Source: Symmetrospora coprosmae (taxonomy: Eukaryota; Basidiomycota; Cystobasidiomycetes; Symmetrosporaceae). From it: a stretch of DNA of 64,000 nucleotides. The stretch is from assembly GCA_008802785.1 (NCBI GenBank), contig VUYT01000005.1, positions 186,001-250,000 on the forward strand, written 5' to 3'. Numbering within the stretch: position 1 is the stretch's first letter; every line of letters begins with the position of its first letter. Below the pieces are notes generated by a model, which was not told the DNA's origin, made no database searches, and worked only from the letters and a program-made list of their open reading frames with translations. Positions 41,662-52,382 of this stretch are shown here, piece by piece. Made by a program: the position numbers and the translations under genes.

Positions 41662-43088
41662 CTAGAACGCCCTGCGTCGCACATCCGCTTTCTCTGCAGC
41701 CTCAATCAGACCTCTCTTGTGCATCGACCGCTTGACGCGCCTGTTAGCAACGGGCGCAAGGTACGTCCTGATGTGATCCTGCACCGGGGCGGCAACCGAC
41801 TCGGGGGCGTCCCACGAGACGGTAAAGACGGAGATGGAGCTCTGGCAGGTGCGGATCACCTCGGTCTCGCCCGGCAGATCGCAGTTCTGGTTGGTGCAGG
41901 TGTTGAGCCCGACAGCGGGGACGTTGATCCACTCCGGAAAGCCGTCCTCGTTCAGCTCAAAGCCGTCAATGTATGCTCCGCCAGCGAGGTCTGCGAATAT
42001 GTTTTCGCGTGAGCTTTGCACGATACCGATGCCGTCGAGGCAGTTTCACTCACTCGACAGCACGAAAGGCGGGGCTGAGCAGCTCTCATTCAAGTAGGGG
42101 AAGTTGACATTCAGTCCCGTTCCCTTGGGCAAGAGCGGCTTGCCGGACGCCTTGTCCCATCCATCGGCGAGCGAGGAGACGAGGTCCGCTACGAGGCCGC
42201 CGGAGAGGGTTGCGGGATCGTAGGGGGAGTCGGTAAGCGACGTGTAAGGGCGGTGGGTGCTGTTTCGGGCGGAGAAGGCGACAGATGGGACCCCGAACAT
42301 GGCACTGCTGAGAGCGCCGCCGCATGTGCCAGAGAGGGACATTACGAAGGAGCCGAGGTCTGTAGAGAGCATCGTCAGGCGCAGTCTAAGAGGGGGCATG
42401 TGGAATCTCAACGTACTGGTTCCCTCGTTGGCGCCAGTGACCACCAGATCCACCTTGCCGTCGTCGAAGAAGTCCTGGTTCTGAGCAGAAGGCGGAGACT
42501 TAGCAAGGGACAGCCATTGAGTGAGCCTCCACGAAGCGCACCTTGTTCAGGCCCCAGAGAACACACCCGGCTGGGGTCGAGTTCATGTAGCGGATGCTAG
42601 TGTCGCTTTCATTATAGCCATACCAGCTCGCGCCAGGCTGAGCGAGTCTGACGAACAGCAGGATTCGTATGAGCTGGCCTGCTACATCTCTCGCTATACC
42701 AGGGCGGATTCACCCATAGAGACCGCCAGTCTCGCTGACATTGCTCGTGGGCAGCACGACCGTGTTGCCGACGCCAGACTGGTTATCGAGCGGGCCGAGC
42801 AGGAGGACCTTGTGACCCTGTGCCTCCAAAGCGCTCTTCGCAGCTCGGATCTATCGGAGGCGACTCGGAGGTTCAGCGTGATGTCAAGGAGTGGCCAGTG
42901 AATACAACTCACATTGGCAGATCCCCAGCCGCTGGAGACGTGCGGTTCATGTCAGCTCTCCCCGTGCCGCACGTCAGGTCCGCCAGTAGCCCCACAATGC
43001 ACTCATCATTTGATAGGAGGATGTTGAGGTGAGCGGTTGCGGTCGTTGCCAGACCCGCCAGTGCGACAAGTGACGTTGCGGTGCGCAT
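41662..43088 (-). CDS. Secreted SurE-family phosphatase / nucleotidase, 357 aa
   Basis: Seven exons on minus: 43088-43003, 42931-42913 (19 nt), 42850-42714, 42647-42542, 42480-42417, 42359-42050 and 42013-41662. SurE proteins are metal-dependent phosphatases acting on nucleotides or other phosphate esters; fungal members include secreted acid phosphatases. A signal peptide is likely (MRTATSLVALAGLATTATA). Directly after it comes LNILLSNDDGWGSANIRA, the SurE N-terminal strand with the metal-binding Asp pair; the second Asp and the next six residues come from the 19-nt exon. Other family blocks are DLVVTGANEGTNLG and SLSGTCGGALSSAMFGVPSVAFSA. The C-terminal part carries TNQNC and Cys residues that could form disulphides, and ends in a basic tail. 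The junction at 42050/42013 (donor GTGAAA, acceptor CAAAG) is the weakest. The gene ends only 80 bases from the end of BRX1, which converges on it. Confidence 0.88.
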
Positions 43089-43617
43089 GGTTCCTGAGCG
43101 TAATAGAGCTGTAGATGGGGATTGGCTGGTTCAAAGCGGAGACGCGCAGTCAAGGCGGAAACTGGCAGGAGAGGAAGAGGAGAGGAGCAGAGGGAAGAAG
43201 GAGCAGATGGAGAAGGGCTTCGTGTGATAGCACAGGCAGTCAGCGGGTTCCTGAAGCCGGTGGGGGCAAGGTAGCGCGTGCATCTTTTCGACGCTATCGG
43301 CGCCTCGGGCGGTCTCTATCTTTGAGATTCGGCGACTTTCGGCATTCGCGTCCGCTTATCCTGAGTTCCTAGAAAGCTTCCTGCAGACGCGTTCCGTGGC
43401 AGTGCGATGTACGTGCATTGCAGTCGCTGCAGTCGCTGCTGTGCCATGGCGACTGCGTTGGGCTCGCTTGAAGGTAGAGCGACCCGGAGGTTGCGCGTGA
43501 CGGGGGTCCAGCCTGAGCCGTGCTCGCCGCGAGCTTTTCTGGAAGAGCTTGCTTGCTCGACGTCAGAGTCCCTCGCCTCATCACTGTCCCATCAATCAAC
43601 CATTGAGCGCCACGACG
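43089..43617. other. Divergent promoter region SurE / RRP40
   Basis: About 530 bases between two divergent start codons, without a supported gene. It includes a GA-rich tract (about 43,160-43,220) next to the SurE start and short CAGTCGCTG repeats near 43,420-43,440. Confidence 0.5.
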
Positions 43618-44614
43618 ATGCAGGTCGTCCTACCGGGAGACTGCGTGCGGACGTTGCATGGCAGCGCCGGTGTCAACCATGCCCCCATCAAGCTCGGGCC
43701 TGGGGTGATGCAGCTTGCGACTGCGAGCACGTCAGGAGGTGGAGGAGGTGGAGGAGGAGGAGAAGCTGCGGGAGGCGCTGCAGCAAAGGTCGAGATAGCA
43801 AGCACAAAGGCAGGCATACTGGGACAGAGCTCGGGAGGTGCATCAGCTGGCGATGTCAAGCCTGGGCAGCAGCCAGGGTCGGTCTGGGTGGAAGCGCAAG
43901 GACGGAGGGTGAGTTGCTCCTGCAGAAGCGGCAGCAGCTCCAGCTGTACGGAGGAGGATAGACATTCCTGACATCCATGCGGCATGTGCATGCCACGCAG
44001 TACGTCCCCGCTGCTGGCGAGCCCGTCATTGGCGTCATCGCAGCACGGCACGCCGACGGGTACAGGGTCGACATCGGCTCGTCACAGATGGCAGCGCTCG
44101 ACGCTCTCGCATTTGAAGACGCAACGAAGCGCAACAAGCCAGAGCTACGGGTGAGCTGCTCCTCTAGTAAATTCTGCAGTGCTGTCCCGGCTCATCGCAT
44201 TTCCTGGCAGCCCGGAGCCGTCGTCTACGCGCGCGTCTCGCTCGCTCTGCCGTTCTGCGAGCCAGAAATTGAATGCTTTGACCCAAAGACTGGAAAGTCT
44301 GCAGGGTACGGTGAGCTCAAGGAGGGGATGCTCCTGCGGCATCTCGAGCTGGGCAAGTGTCGAGCGTGAGTCCGCGACAGGGCGAACCGTCTGTCTCCTG
44401 CCGATCTTGGCCTGGAAAAGCAGGCCAACCTTGACGTTCTCGCTTTCACAACACAATGAACAACAGCCTACTATCGCCCAAACACCCACTTCTACCATCA
44501 CTTGGCAGCAAGTTCCCGTTTGAGCTGGCGATAGGCAGCAACGGCAGGATCTGGGTCAAGACGAAGGAGCCGTCAAAGACCATCGAGCTCATGAAAGCCA
44601 TTCAGGACGCTTGA
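43618..44614 (+). CDS. RRP40: RNA exosome cap subunit Rrp40, 247 aa
   Basis: Four exons: 43618-43908, 44001-44150, 44211-44365 and 44467-44614. Rrp40 is one of the three S1/KH cap proteins of the nuclear and cytosolic RNA exosome. The order is an N-terminal domain (MQVVLPGDCV), an unusually long Gly/Ala-rich insert (about 40-90, with nine Gly in a row), an S1 domain (YVPAAGEPVIGVI, then YRVDIGSSQMAALDALAFEDATKRNKPEL and VVYARVSLA), and a KH domain (PLLPSLGSKFPFELAIGSNGRIWVKT). The S1 GSSQ and KH G-x-N-G-R-x-W-V signatures are typical of Rrp40. All junctions keep frame. Normal fungal Rrp40 is about 240 residues, so the poly-Gly insert is partly offset by a short C-terminus. Confidence 0.94.
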
Positions 44615-44879
44615 ACGCCCACAAGCGTAGCCATAGTGGCACCATCGCAACCGCAGAAACACTGTTGTTGTACAAGTACTGCTCTCCCAGCAACTTTGCG
44701 TCATCCGCAGCCGGACCTCCAGATGGCTTGCTTGAAATTGCGATTCCGTCCGGGCGAGACGACCGACGGAGCCGTTGATGAACAGCATCAACGCGGCTTG
44801 GGCTGACAGGAACAGGCGTATACCGAAGGACGAACCTCGCTACCTCAGAGTTCACCGTGCTCGCATCGGCGCCTCAAGA

Positions 44880-46730
44880 ATGCTCTACCTGACGTCAGAC
44901 CGGCTACCGATATGTGCGTGCACGAAAGCGGAGGAGCAGCCGACACGCTGCTCGAATCTAACCCTCACGATATGCAGTCCTTCCGCTCGGTATCATAGGC
45001 TTTTATCGCTACCTGTGGTATCTCATCCGCTTTGCCGCCTTTCTCGCCTACAAGCCGATCCCTATCCCTCAGTACCCAACCTACAAGGCCGGCGAAGACG
45101 TCACGGTGAGCTCACATGTACGCAAGCTACTTGAACATGGTTGTGCTTACCTGAACTCGCACAAACCCGCAGATCATCGTACCGACTATCGACGCCGACG
45201 AGGGCTTCTTCACGGCAGCACAGACCTGGCTGCTCGGCAACCCAAAGGAGATCATCATTGTCACTGCGGAGCATATGCAGGAACCACTAGAGCAGCTAGC
45301 AATTCGCGTCGACGGAGTGAATGGCCGCATCAAGGTGCTCACGGTTCCAGCTGCCAATAAGCGGAAGCAGATGGCCGAAGGGATCAAGGCGACGCAGACG
45401 GACATCATCGTCTTCGCGGATGATGATGCTCTCTGGCCGCCAACGCTACTGCAGCACGTCCTGGCCTGCTTCGAGGACCAGTCCATCGGCGGTGTAGGGA
45501 CGTCGCAGGTGGTCAAGCCTGTCGGGGACAAAATGACCGTGTGGGAGGTCCTTGCCGCCATGCGTCTGTCAATCCGCAATATCGAGATTGCAGCCAGCAC
45601 GCACATCGACGGCGGCATACCCTGCCTGTCCGGCCGCACGGCCGCCTACCGCAGTGTCATCCTGAAAGATCCAAACTTCCTCGACGGGTTCTGCAACGAC
45701 TACTGGCTGGGCAAGTACCACCTCAACTCGGGCGACGACAAATTTCTCACGCGCTGGCTGGTCAGCCACGGCTGGAACACCTATGTCCAGTGCTGCAAAG
45801 GCGCAGAATTGCAGAGCACCATGAAGCCCAACTGGCGCTTCCTCAAGCAGGTCCTCCGGTGGACGCGCAATACGTGGCGCTCAGACCTGCGGAGCATCTT
45901 CATGGAGCGCCACGTCTGGACACGCCATCCATACGTCGCCTATATGATGATCGACAAGTTCCTCAACCCCATTACCCTGCTTTTGGGGCCGTGTCTTGTC
46001 ATTTACTTGTGCGTCAAGAGCGGGTACGAGCAAGGCGGACCCGATGCCTACCGTCTTCCTGCATGGAACATCCTTCTCAGCTGGGTAACCTGGCTTCTGC
46101 GTGAGTGATCGCGCTTGCCGAGCTTGAAGGTTCATGCGGCATCGTAATGATCAGGAAGGCCTGACTGACGTGCCTTCGCACACACAGTCACACGCGGTCT
46201 CAAGCTAGCGCCTCATTTCTTCCATCGGCCACAGGACATCATCCACATCCCAGCATGGCTGTTGTTCGGGTACTACTTCGCCGTGATGAAGATCTACACG
46301 CTCTTTACGCTTCACGAGGTATGTTTCGTCAGCAGAAGCCGTGTCAGCGCTGTGCTGATACCGGACCGGCTCCCGCACGCAGGTCGGATGGGGCACTCGG
46401 GCGCTTGGTGCTACTGAACCGGACGCTCCGAAAACAGGCTCCGCTACGGAAACAGCCGGTCGGGCCAATGAGCCGCTCCCTCCTGGTGTGCCCGCAGACT
46501 TCTTCAGCGAGAAGGGCGGCCGCTCAGTGGTGGACGAGAAGGAAGTTAGTGGCTCGCCGTACGCCGGACATCCGGATGGCCTGGACAGGAAGGGGAGCGG
46601 GACTGACAGGTCCGGACGGGGAGGACTGGAGGCATTTGAGGTATACCATGACTATCTGCCGGAGTTGGCGAGGTCGCCTGATCTGGAGCATGGTGCATCA
46701 GGGCAGAAGTCGGTTATCAGACTGATCTGA
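44880..46730 (+). CDS. Membrane GT2 polysaccharide synthase, Cps1/hyaluronan-synthase-like, 522 aa
   Basis: Five exons: 44880-44913 (34 nt), 44978-45105, 45173-46100, 46188-46318 and 46383-46730. The protein is a processive family-2 glycosyltransferase related to chitin and hyaluronan synthases; in basidiomycetes this group includes the capsule polysaccharide synthase Cps1. An N-terminal membrane segment (LPLGIIGFYRYLWYLIRFAA) precedes the catalytic domain: VTIIVPTIDADE, FADDDALWPP with the DDD/DxD site, the GTSQVVKP strand, the GDDKFLTRW acceptor-site motif and the LKQVLRWTRN (Q-x-x-R-W) processivity motif. Three hydrophobic segments follow (NPITLLLGPCLVIYLCV, ILLSWVTWLLL, IPAWLLFGYYFAVMKIY), then a 120-residue polar tail facing one side. 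It probably sits in the plasma membrane and uses a UDP-sugar. Product identity cannot be read from sequence. Confidence 0.9.
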
Positions 46731-47026
46731 AGGACGACTGCGCACTTGTACACTAGATGGGGGAAGTGGTATGAGACGGTCGTTTGCGAAGCAACAACAA
46801 GAGATCCGCGACTGAGAATCGGGAGGGATATGAGACAGACCCGCCGGTTGCCTGACCGCTTGTGATACTGGTTGCCGACGCATTGTCTTGAACGACCTGA
46901 CGCGGCTAGGCGCTAGCATTGCTTCATTTGCCAGCCTGCAACAAAATTCTCTCCCTATGACTAGTTAGTGCAATGCCGAGACTGCGACGGACCTCTGAGC
47001 GCGTGCCACATGCCCAGTCAGCCCGC

Positions 47027-48584
<1,558 letters not shown>

Positions 48585-49023
48585 GATGGCTGTTTGGGGT
48601 CTATGTGAAGGAGGGAAAGGCTGTTCGGACCGCAAAGAGCTGCCTGCCCACGGCCAGGTCGCACGAGAACCCCGCTCGGCTCGACCTTTTGCCACCGCCA
48701 GGCTCTGTTACTCCGTACACGTTGTCATCGATGCTGTCTCTATGCGCTTCCAAGAGGCAGCACTCACGGAGTCTCAAGTCACCGCCAATCCGCTCGATGC
48801 GCAGGAACGCGGGTCATGCCGGTATTGCATCTGGCTGCTACATACAACAAAGGTCGGACTGCTGCATTGCCGAGAACACAAGACTCGTCACCGGAACACG
48901 CTCAAGCTTGAAACAAAGCTATGCACGCTGAGAAGACAGCCGGAATGGGGGCGTCAGCCATTTACTGTGCCGCACAAATCTTCGCGGAATACGGCGTCCG
49001 CACGATAGCTGCAGGCGCCAAAC
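48585..49023. other. Intergenic region, no gene seen
   Basis: About 440 bases between the CBR1 start and the BET5 end, both on the minus strand. It is expected to hold the CBR1 promoter and the BET5 3' UTR. No supported frame. Confidence 0.5.
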
Positions 49024-49855
49024 TCACGCTTGACGAAACGCCTGGTTGTCGATGCCCTTGCCGCTTGCTCTGCTATCCATGGTGATCATCGGATTGCGCA
49101 CCACGAACTCCACGAATGCCGTCTGGTAGATCGACTTGAGGACGAAGCGCAGAGACTCCACATTCGCGTCGGAGAACAGCACGAATTTGTATCCAGAGAG
49201 CGTCTCAAACAGATGGAGCTTGTACGAAGACGTCTTGTAGGCAATGAAAGCCTCCTCCCTGGTTACGTGGGCAAAGGATATCAGTCTGCGGAGTTGACCC
49301 CGCAGGACATGCTGAGTAACCGGCCGGCCCTTACTCTCGCGTGGACAGCTTCTTCACCATGCTCCGTAACGAAAACAGCACGCCATAGATGAGCTTACTC
49401 TCCTCGTCGAATGGTAGGCCCTTCTTCTGCCCGGGCGGGGCCGAAGGTCTCGATGCGCTTAGGCCGGCCTGTGCTTGACGCTGTTCTTGCAAGCGTGTCG
49501 AAGGGAGGACAGCAGCCCCAATGTGATGTTGGGAGCTAGGAGGGATGGCTTGTGGGTTCAAGGGGTCCGTCTGTGCATTGAGCGTCGCCAGCGAGACATC
49601 CGGGGCGACTCCTGGCAATACATCCTTGCCAGCGCGTATCGGTGTCGTCCGGTGCCACGACTGGTAGTACACGCAATCGCAATGCCTGTATTCGGCGTAG
49701 ACGTGAGTCAGTCCGAAGTGAGTCCCTGCCTGCTCAGGGTCCTGCGCGCACCGGTCAAAGATGTAGAGGCTGCAGGCGGATCCCCGTCAGCCATATTGTC
49801 GTCTTCGGAACACAGCCGCGCCTTTGCTCTCCCTTGCCCACCTGTAGATGGTCAT
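49024..49855 (-). CDS. BET5: TRAPP complex subunit Bet5 (TRAPPC1), 214 aa
   Basis: Four exons on minus: 49855-49842 (14 nt), 49769-49752 (18 nt), 49685-49335 and 49285-49024. Bet5 is a longin-fold core subunit of TRAPP, the exchange factor for Ypt1 in ER-Golgi and autophagy traffic. The spliced start MTIYSLYIFDRHCDCVYYQS is the family N-terminus and spans three exons. After WHR an insertion of about 60 residues, rich in Pro, Gln, Ala and Ser, precedes the conserved helix EESKLIYGVLFSLRSMVKKLS. The rest of the longin fold follows (FIAYKTSSYKLHLFETLSGYK split over strands, then VLKSIYQTAFVEFVVRNP). A 20-residue polar tail closes the chain. The family is usually about 150-180 residues, so the excess is explained by the insert and tail. 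Confidence 0.94.
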
Positions 49856-50012
49856 TGCCTCTGCTCAACGCGAGTACCGCAAGCCTGTACGGACCAACAA
49901 GTCGGACTGCGCAAGTTTGCGAAAACGTCCCACTCTTCGTTTCCGAAGCTGTTGGAGCGAGTGACACCCTGCGCCGCGAAGACCCCTGGACCTGATCGCC
50001 GCGCCAGCAGGG
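49856..50012. promoter_or_regulatory. Compact bidirectional promoter, BET5 / cysteine synthase-like gene
   Basis: Only 157 bases separate the two divergent start codons. Both 5' UTRs and core promoters must lie here or overlap the neighbouring first exons. No TATA box was seen. Confidence 0.65.
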
Positions 50013-51955
50013 ATGGACTGGTCAACGTGGATCTCGACAATCCTGGCGAAGATCAAGCTCAAGCTACCTTACGGCCTGCGCTTGGACCGAAGCTGGGTCT
50101 TGGGCTTCGTTCTTGGCTCGTCCGTCTTCCTGAGCTCCGCCAGTCTCGCGAGTACGTTGGCCGGTAAAGCTGCGAAGCCGCTCACCACTCTCAGTACCCC
50201 TCGCACTGAGCCTTCATCCATCCACTGCCTCGCACTCAGTATACTACAGGTCAGAATGGAGAAAGAAGGTGCGACCAGAGCATTCCAAGTGCCCTGATGG
50301 CCCTACTGACGCACCAGCTTCGTGGCGCTCCATCTGCAGATCTCCCTGCAGGTGCCGAAACGACCCATCGAGCTGCGGTCAGCTACTCAGTTACCTTATC
50401 TTAGGCTGACTATGTTACTGATGAGCGCTGTGGTATTCTCGCATTGGCAGGCGGAATGAAGTCTTGCAAGGCGTGACAGCCTTGATAGGCAATACACCTC
50501 TGGTTAGGATAGACAGCCTGTCCGAGCTGACGGGTTGCGAGATACTTGTGAGCGGCCTCCAGCAAAGCTTCGCTTCTGCCGATTTGCTAAGAGGGCCAAC
50601 ATGCCACGCAGGGCAAAGCCGAGTATCTGAATCCAGGCGGCTCACCCAAGGACAGGGTCGCATTGCGCAGTGGGTCAGCCCCTGGCTTCATGCTTTGACA
50701 GACATTGACATAACGGCCTTATCTAGTCATTCAGCAGGCCGAGGAGGACGGGCTGCTCCATCCGCACACTGGCTCGACCATTTTCGAAGGCACCGTTGGT
50801 AGTACAGGCATCAGCATAGCCACTGTGGCAGCAGCCAAGGGCTACAAAGCTCGTGAGGATCTCGGAATTGCGTAGATAGGTGATTTCAATGACACTGAAT
50901 CCGTCTTCATCCACAGACATCATCATGCCAGATGATGTGGCACCAGAGAAGGCCCAGACACTCGAAAAGCTAGGCGCTACAGTGGAGAAGGGTGAGGAGC
51001 CAGGTCTGTTCGTACACGTTGCGCCAGGCTGAAGCGGCTACATGGCCATCGTGCACTTTCGGCTTCAGTGCGACCGGTCTCCATTGTCTCCACCCAGCAC
51101 TTCGTCAATCTGGCCAGGAAAAAGGCCCTCCAGTTCGGCAAGACCGAACTCGTAGGTCCGGAGCCGTGCGAAGATGGCATCGATGGGCCAGACAGCTTCA
51201 GACAGGACCTAGTCGTCACGAGCACTGCGAGCGAAACTGAAGTCAAGCACACGGGTCAGAGCGGGAGGAGGGGCATCAGCGCCAAGATCACCGATGCGTT
51301 CGCTCAGAAGCCACGAGGGCTCTTTGCTGATCAGTTTGAGGTCAGGGCACGCGGAGGATTTCGTTCTCAGGTGGAGCGCCTTGCTGACCTGGTAAAATGT
51401 TACGTGCTGCTGCAGAACCTCGCAAATTTCGAAGCGCACTACCTAGGCACGGGGCCCGAGCTTGTCCGCCAGACGAACGGCGAGATCGATGTCTTTGTCG
51501 CGGGGGCTGGAACGGGAGGCACTCTTGCTGGAACCGCAACCTGCTTGAAAGAGGGCAACAAGGGCATCCGCGTCATTCTCGCAGATCCGCAAGGTAGTGG
51601 TCTCTATCATAAGGTCAAGAATGGCGTGCTGTACGCGTCCACGGAAGCGGAAGGGCGGCGGCGGCGGTATCAGGTGGACACGGTTGTCGAGGGCATTGGG
51701 ATCAATCGCATAACCGCGAATCTGCAGAAGGGACTGCATCTCATCGACGACGCGGTGAAGGTGACCGATCTGGAAGCGGTCATCATGAGCCGGCACCTCG
51801 TCCAGCATGATGGCCTCTTCCTCGGCTCGTCGAGCGCAGTCAACCTCGTGGCGGCGTGCAGGATAGCAAAGCAGTATCAGCCATGGGATGGCAAGAAAAC
51901 TATCGTCACCATCCTTTGTGATAGCGGGTCGCGGCACTACTCGAAATTCTGGTGA
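50013..51955 (+). CDS. Membrane-anchored cysteine synthase-like PLP enzyme (CYS2-type), 465 aa
   Basis: Nine exons: 50013-50163, 50250-50268 (19 nt, tentative), 50318-50377, 50451-50547, 50612-50669, 50727-50852, 50917-50991, 51069-51340 and 51416-51955. The fold-II PLP core resembles O-acetylserine sulfhydrylase, which makes cysteine from O-acetylserine and sulfide. Motifs: LIGNTPLVRIDSL, LNPGGSPKDRVAL with the PLP lysine, GTVGSTGISIATVAAAKGY, the phosphate-binding AGTGGTLAG, GLFLGSSSAVNL and a C-terminal LCDSGSRHYSKFW. Before the core there is one membrane-like segment (WVLGFVLGSSVFLSSASLAS), as in the fungal outer-mitochondrial CYS2-type group rather than soluble CysK. Between FVNLARKKA and FADQFE the region is longer than in CysK, as is usual in that group. 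The stretch 50164-50450 is the least certain part of the model. Confidence 0.85.
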
Positions 51956-52382
51956 CTCGCCCTCTTTCTCATCGGAGAGAGACTGATAAAATGCCGGGCT
52001 AATGCGGACCCGCCTCATACAGGTCCGACGAGTATCTGGTACAAACTGGTATCCTTCAGGCTGGTACCGCTGTCCCTTCATTGTCTTCGATTTTGTGACA
52101 CAGCACTTGCGTCAATCCATGGCAACCCCTTCGGTATCTAGACCCTGCGGCAGCAATAGCCTCTTTGAATGCAGTACCCACACCTCTCGTTCTCGTCTAG
52201 ACTGTACATCCTTGTTGTGATCTTACAATGCTGCTTCGGACCTCTACGCCCCTAATCCACTGCGAAATGCAGCAGCGGGCCATGCCAAGTACGAGGGTAG
52301 CGAATGACGGGGGAGATGCTGAACAATGACAAATCTGTACCTAAGACACTTAGTGGACCGCCCTGCCTGGTACCGCATCTGC
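51956..52382. other. Convergent intergenic region, no gene seen
   Basis: About 430 bases between the ends of the cysteine synthase-like gene (+) and the WOPR gene (-). The interval is noticeably less GC-rich than its flanks. No supported frame. Confidence 0.5.
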
